Below are positions 59,297-64,000 of a DNA stretch of 64,000 nt, one piece after another (the stretch's first letter is position 1; the number at the start of each line of letters is the position of its first letter). The position numbers were made by a program, and so were the translations under genes. The notes beneath the pieces were generated by a model. The model ran no database searches, was not told where the DNA came from, and was given only the letters and a program-made list of their open reading frames with translations. Where the stretch lies: positions 62,001 through 126,000 of the forward strand of contig JAEPRB010000069.1 in assembly GCA_016758965.1 (NCBI GenBank). The letters are read 5' to 3'. The DNA comes from Circinella minor. Taxonomy: Eukaryota; Mucoromycota; Mucoromycetes; Mucorales; Lichtheimiaceae.

Positions 59297-61247
59297 ATGT
59301 ATGGACCAACAGAAGAAACATTACCATTGTCAACTTCTGACATTGACATTGGAAGAATAGCTAAAAATTTACATGAGAGGCTAGAGAATGTCGAAAATGA
59401 TAAACTTAACGTAAGGTTGCCATTCACTTGGTGATACTTTTTTTTTAAAAAAAAAGGTTAACTCAAAACCAATCGCAAAAAAAAAAAATCATGTAGCTAC
59501 AAGAACAATTGTTAGATTCAAAAGAAAAACAGTCGGAACTTGGGATTGAAAATGACCGATTGCATAAAGTATGTATAATTAAATATACATATGCTTTCTT
59601 TTCCATAGTTATCTAATAATAAAACTAATATATATAATAGAGAATTATCACATTACAACAAGATTTAAATACATATATTAATAACCAATCGCGTCTTGAA
59701 GTCCATCATTATACACAAGAACAAGAATTGACAGATTTGCGTAAAGAGGTTACACAATTGACAAAGGAAAAGAATGATTTACAAAAAAAGTTAAAACTAG
59801 AGGTAACAAAGAGGAAAAGTCGATTATGTGTATTTAAAAAGTTTATTGAAAGAAAGTGGATAGACTCATCATTATTTAAAATGTCATATATAGCTCGATA
59901 CTTTTGAAAATAATCAATTAAAATGGGAACAACGAGAAGAAACGCTGTGTAAACAAATACGCCGACTAACAGAAACAGAACGAGCTCTTCAAAACAATAA
60001 TATCATACGATCATCTTCCATTAACAATAATAGTAAAAATAATAATTCATCGAAGAAAAAGCAAAAATCAATAGAATCAACATTATCATCATCATCCTCT
60101 CCTTCTTCTTATTCTCTTTCGAGCAATCCAGTCATTATCAATAACACCAACAACACCATTACCACGCGACGAACATGTTCAACTCGATCATCTCATGAAA
60201 GACAAGTAACAGAATTAAACCAACAATTAAAAAGTCAAGAGACTCGACTTGTAAAAGAACTGGAAGACCAAGATAAACGACATTCGAAAAGAATAAGAAA
60301 GCTGATAACTGAAATTTCTAATATGAAACAAATTAATCAATCTTTGATGGAAGAAAATGAAGGTTATCAAAGTTTATTAAATGAAAAAACAATGAATGGT
60401 TCATTTTTATTACTTGGTGATAAACAGGTTCTCTAATTTTTCTATAAGCATATATAACTATAAAATGTGGTTGATTCTCTTTCATGGAATGGTAAACTTA
60501 TTGAATACTTTTCTTGCAACTATCATACAGGATTCAACAAGAAAAGAAGATTATAATTGTAACGGAACTATGGTAACAGGATTTAGTAATTTGGCAGCAG
60601 AGTTACACAATGTGTCAACAGCTACCATCAATAGCAGTTTTAGCACCAGTAGCACCAGTAGTAGTAGTAGTGGTAGTGGTAGTGGTACCAGTAGCAACGG
60701 TGATACAAAACAACCACAAAACCAAAACAGCGCAGAGCTTTATAGCGAAATCAAATCACTCAAAGATGCTAATCATGCTTTAAATTTATATATAAACAAA
60801 ATTTTGATCAAGATAATTGAAAATGAAGATTTAGAATATTTACTCAGTGTCGATCAGCAACAACAACAAGGACAACGTGTTACTTTTTCTCAACTTGATA
60901 ATAATGACAATGATACAAATACACCATCTTCAAATCAAATACACAATAATAATATTAGTAATAATCCACCTATAATGCGTAAATCATTCTCATCTACAAT
61001 GCTGAGTAAAATTTTACGACGAAGACGACAAAATGATCAGGAACACGAGCAACAACAGATAAACTTAAAAATACAAGACAATATATCAATAGCAAAATCA
61101 TTATTATCAGTGTCCTTTAAACACATTATCCCAGCAGCACCAGCGCCAGTGCCAGCGCCAGCAGCACCGGAAACATCTAATAACAATGAAGGGCGTTCAC
61201 AATGTAAAGAGGAGTTATTAATAAAACGGCCAAGTATTACTGGTTAA
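59297..61247 (+). CDS. Long coiled-coil protein, unknown function
   Basis: Exons 59297-59410, 59497-59568, 59641-59802, 59894-60427 and 60531-61247 give 532 aa in frame. From about residue 20 the protein is a heptad-rich coiled coil (IAKNLHERLENVENDKLN, LTDLRKEVTQLTKEKNDLQ, ELNQQLKSQETRLVKELEDQ), interrupted by Ser/Asn tracts. Near residue 365 the segment SEIKSLKDANHALNLYINKI, followed by EDLEYLLSVD, resembles a conserved block found in several large fungal coiled-coil proteins of unclear role. The C-terminus is low-complexity, with a Pro-Ala repeat (APAPVPAPAAPE). A scaffold role at the cortex or cytoskeleton would fit but is a guess. No signal peptide or membrane segment. Confidence 0.75.
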
Positions 61248-61578
61248 ACTTGGAAGATAACAACATAAAATAGTGATAATAATAATATTATTATTATAAA
61301 GATGACTACTCGTACATAAGATTAATTCAATGATAAATAAAAGCATTTGCTTCCGTGACAATATATTATGTTGTTGCCAAGCAAATTCTAGTGAATAACT
61401 TAAGACACCATTGGCTGATAAAAAAATATAACCCAAGTACCCTATTTAGACTTTTTGAACTCAAAAAAAAAAAAAACGGTTACAATTTGTGTAAACTTGT
61501 CCCTGTAATATAATACAAAAGAAACTCCTCTTCCCTCTTTTCTATTCTCCAAGAAAAAAAACTTATATAATATACAAT
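61248..61578. other. Spacer between coiled-coil gene and VPS54
   Basis: AT-rich 330 nt with an ATAATAATATTATTATTA palindromic tract near 61280 and an A-run near 61460. No gene. Confidence 0.55.
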
Positions 61579-64000
61579 ATGCAACCGCGATCGCACGCGG
61601 CAGGGCAACAAGGAGAAAATGGTAATGGATTATCTAGAAATCAATTACATCACCATTCTCCCTCGTGGACTTCATCAGCTCGTCGTCATCTCAGTCCAAA
61701 TAATATAGTAGTTACCTCTGCTGCTGCTTCTTCTTCGACACAACCTATTTCACCTACCAATGTAACCCCTCCTCGACCCACGTCTCCTCGTAATAATAAT
61801 AATAATAATAATATAAATAATATAAATACCTCGGTTTATTCTATGGTACGGGAACGATCCATGCATCGTGATGAAGGAGGTGGAAATTCAAGTCGACCTC
61901 CTTCCATTCGTTCAGCTTCATCCTATGGTCGACCACTAAACCGACTCATGCATAATGCTCATACGCGTCGTCATTCAAGTTACTCTAACTTTAGTACCAT
62001 GAGTGAAACTTCTTTACCTTGGACCACACGAGATATCGGTTTCAATGCTATTTCTGGTAAAATTTGTTGCTATTAATTTTATTTTTATTTTATTTTACTC
62101 TTTTCTTTTTAATCTATCCGTTCAAAAATAAAACTTATTAGATATTTATTATTACTTTTATAAAAATTGACAGGTGTCTTGAACGATCCAGCAAAACGAG
62201 GACAAACATCAATAAAACCAAGTAAAGCGGATGTTCCACCTGTACCTCATGCATCCATTCAAAAAGTACGATCTTCAGATTTCGACAATTATTTAGAACA
62301 TATCACCCCAGTTTTTGATCGATATCAGCATAACAAACTCAACGACGAAGAAAATAGTGCGCTCACATCAACAACTACAACTGCGACTGCAACACCAGCA
62401 GCAGCAACAACACCCATTACATCACCTTATGGATCACTTCATAATATTCTAGATACACTCGATGAATCTTCTTTACCTGTACATCAACGTCGAAGTGGTC
62501 GTAATCCTTATGGTCAAATGTTATCGAGCGAAAGTTTGGCCCTTTTGGATACTGTAGCACCTGAGCCAACACCACGAGAACTTCCCATGCTTGAAAATGT
62601 TCCATCCATTTTTTTCGAATCTGATTTTCAATTGGAAAATCCACGAACATTTGATGCTGTATGTGAAGGCGCGGATATTATCGGCAACAGTGGTCCTAAT
62701 CCACCTGTATCAACGAACAGTATATTACAAGAAAAACTATCGTATTATTTAGATACAGTGGAAGTCCATTTGATTCGAGAAATCGAAAATCGATCCTCGT
62801 CATTTTTTGAAGCATTATCCAACTTACAAGCACTTCATCAACAAACACTTGATTGTGTTTCTCAAATACATACAATTCGACAAAAGATGAAGGAAATTCA
62901 ATCGACAAAATGCAATGAAGGCCTACAAGTAGTGCGACTCCAAGTACGTCGACGGAATCTGGAACGATTACAAGAAGCTATTCGTATTATTAAAGAAGTT
63001 AGGGCGGCACAACCTATGATTCAAGTGCTTCTTGGTCAAGGCGATTACTTTGCAGCACTCGATTTGATTGATGAAACTCATGCCGTTTTAGAAGATAACA
63101 AAAAGGCCGGGGTAATTGATTTGAAAGAAGTTCGCGCATTAACCAATTTTGCTACCCAATTGGATGAAATGCAAAAAGCTGTAGGGATTATGATGCAACA
63201 TGACTTTTTAAGTATTCTCTTATCCGATCTTAGCTATCAAATTGAAACCATCGATTTTGATCAAGCTAAGGAACAGATTTTGGATCATATCAAATTAATG
63301 CGATCATCACCACCGCCTACTGTACCATTAAAAGATAAAATAGAAAATGATGAAGAACAAGAATTATTGGATCGATTAATGCAAAGTACGACGGGTTTAT
63401 TAAGAACAGATATGTTTTTATCAACTATGCAAGGTTATCGAGAACGATTACTTGCAGAAATTAAAGAGATTGTACGTAAAAAGTATCCAGCTGTATCACC
63501 TACTACAGAAGATTCAGGGTAAGTGTTTTAAAAAAAATACATTTTTTGTTGTCAACTCTGTTTTGTATTATATTATATTCTATATATATCAACGATACAT
63601 GATATATAAGCCTGCATTAATTTTTACCAAAAAAAAAAATTCATGCATTTTTGTTTTCTTTTTTCATTATTACCATTATGTAGACAAAATAGTCCAGCAC
63701 GACAGCTACGTACAATGCCATTCGATTCTTTCTTCAAAATGCTCTTGGATGTATTTATTATGTTAATTCGAGCCATACAACGAGCTGCTGTATACCACAA
63801 GCTATTATGTCAATTAGTGGATCAATGCTTGATCGAGGATGAGGAGAAAAAGAAGGATATGAAAAAAGAATCAAGTGATATTGTATTTGCTGCTGCTGAT
63901 TTAGCACATGTACGATGTGCAAAATTGATTGGATTCCGTAGTGAACAAAATGCTCAATTAAATCCTACCGACTTTTATCGATTGGCAAGTGTTATGCGAA
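61579..64000 (+). CDS. VPS54: Vps54, GARP tethering complex subunit, 3' end beyond window
   Basis: Exons 61579-62056, 62174-63518 and 63684 to the window edge; about 713 residues are visible. The first ~160 residues are Ser/Pro/Asn-rich and disordered. The conserved Vps54 N-terminal region then begins: VPSIFFESDFQLENPRTFDAV, EKLSYYLDTVEVHLIREIENRS, FFEALSNLQALHQQTLDC, LDLIDETHAVL, LRTDMFLSTMQGYRERLL and, in exon 3, FFKMLLDVFIMLIRAIQRAAV. GARP (Vps51-54) tethers endosome-derived vesicles at the trans-Golgi network. The C-terminal domain that binds endosomes lies outside the window. The start at 61579 is the first ATG in frame after an A/T-rich leader. Confidence 0.92.

Overview
The window looks like nuclear DNA of an early-diverging, probably Mucorales-type fungus. 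It is strongly AT-rich with dense homopolymer and AT microsatellites. Genes are split by short GT-AG introns, mostly 50-150 nt, whose acceptors often read TATAG. The gene content is eukaryotic and fungal: TRAP1, Pho80-type cyclin, SAP30, Tim10, Vps54, alpha-arrestin. The species assignment is inference. I rebuilt exon structures by hand; each multi-exon model kept its frame across all junctions and gave a family-typical protein unless I say otherwise. No rRNA, tRNA or CRISPR array was recognised.

Layout. (1) 1-14.8 kb is a gene-dense arm: a truncated Ser-rich protein, mitochondrial Hsp90 (TRAP1), an SRA1-domain protein, a nuclease-A-inhibitor-like protein, an SLC25 carrier, a secreted acidic protein with a likely GPI signal, sulfiredoxin, an unknown coiled-coil protein and a secreted GDSL/phospholipase B-like lipase. 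(2) 14.8-33.4 kb is a repeat-rich island: a broken Helitron-type Pif1 helicase, an 0.8 kb element with ~90-100 bp inverted ends, two ~99% identical ~0.8 kb blocks made of alternating A-B monomers, a Ty3/Gypsy RT scrap fused to a damaged gene with a PD-(D/E)XK-like motif, and an IS630/Tc1-type transposase relic. Only an amidohydrolase (26.9-28.6 kb) is clearly intact there. (3) 33.4-41.3 kb carries two nutrient transporters on the minus strand, an L-lactate permease and a FucP-like sugar permease. GCGGGG motifs lie upstream of the first. (4) 44.6-64 kb is a second gene-dense arm: CRAL-TRIO/RhoGAP, alpha-arrestin, a Topors-like RING protein divergent from SAP30, a DNAJB-type J-protein, a Pho80-like cyclin, Tim10, a long coiled-coil protein and the 5' part of Vps54.

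Functional links are modest. TRAP1, Tim10 and the carrier serve mitochondria; TRAP1 and the J-protein are chaperones; arrestin, RhoGAP and Vps54 concern membrane traffic and polarity; the two permeases and the cyclin concern nutrient response. There is no obvious operon-like cluster.

The most notable observations are repeated use of very small exons (11, 14, 18, 18 and 31 nt) needed to keep conserved domains in frame, the satellite-like A-B array duplicated at a 973-bp offset, the inverted-repeat element, and the damaged PD-(D/E)XK-like gene beside the retroelement scrap.
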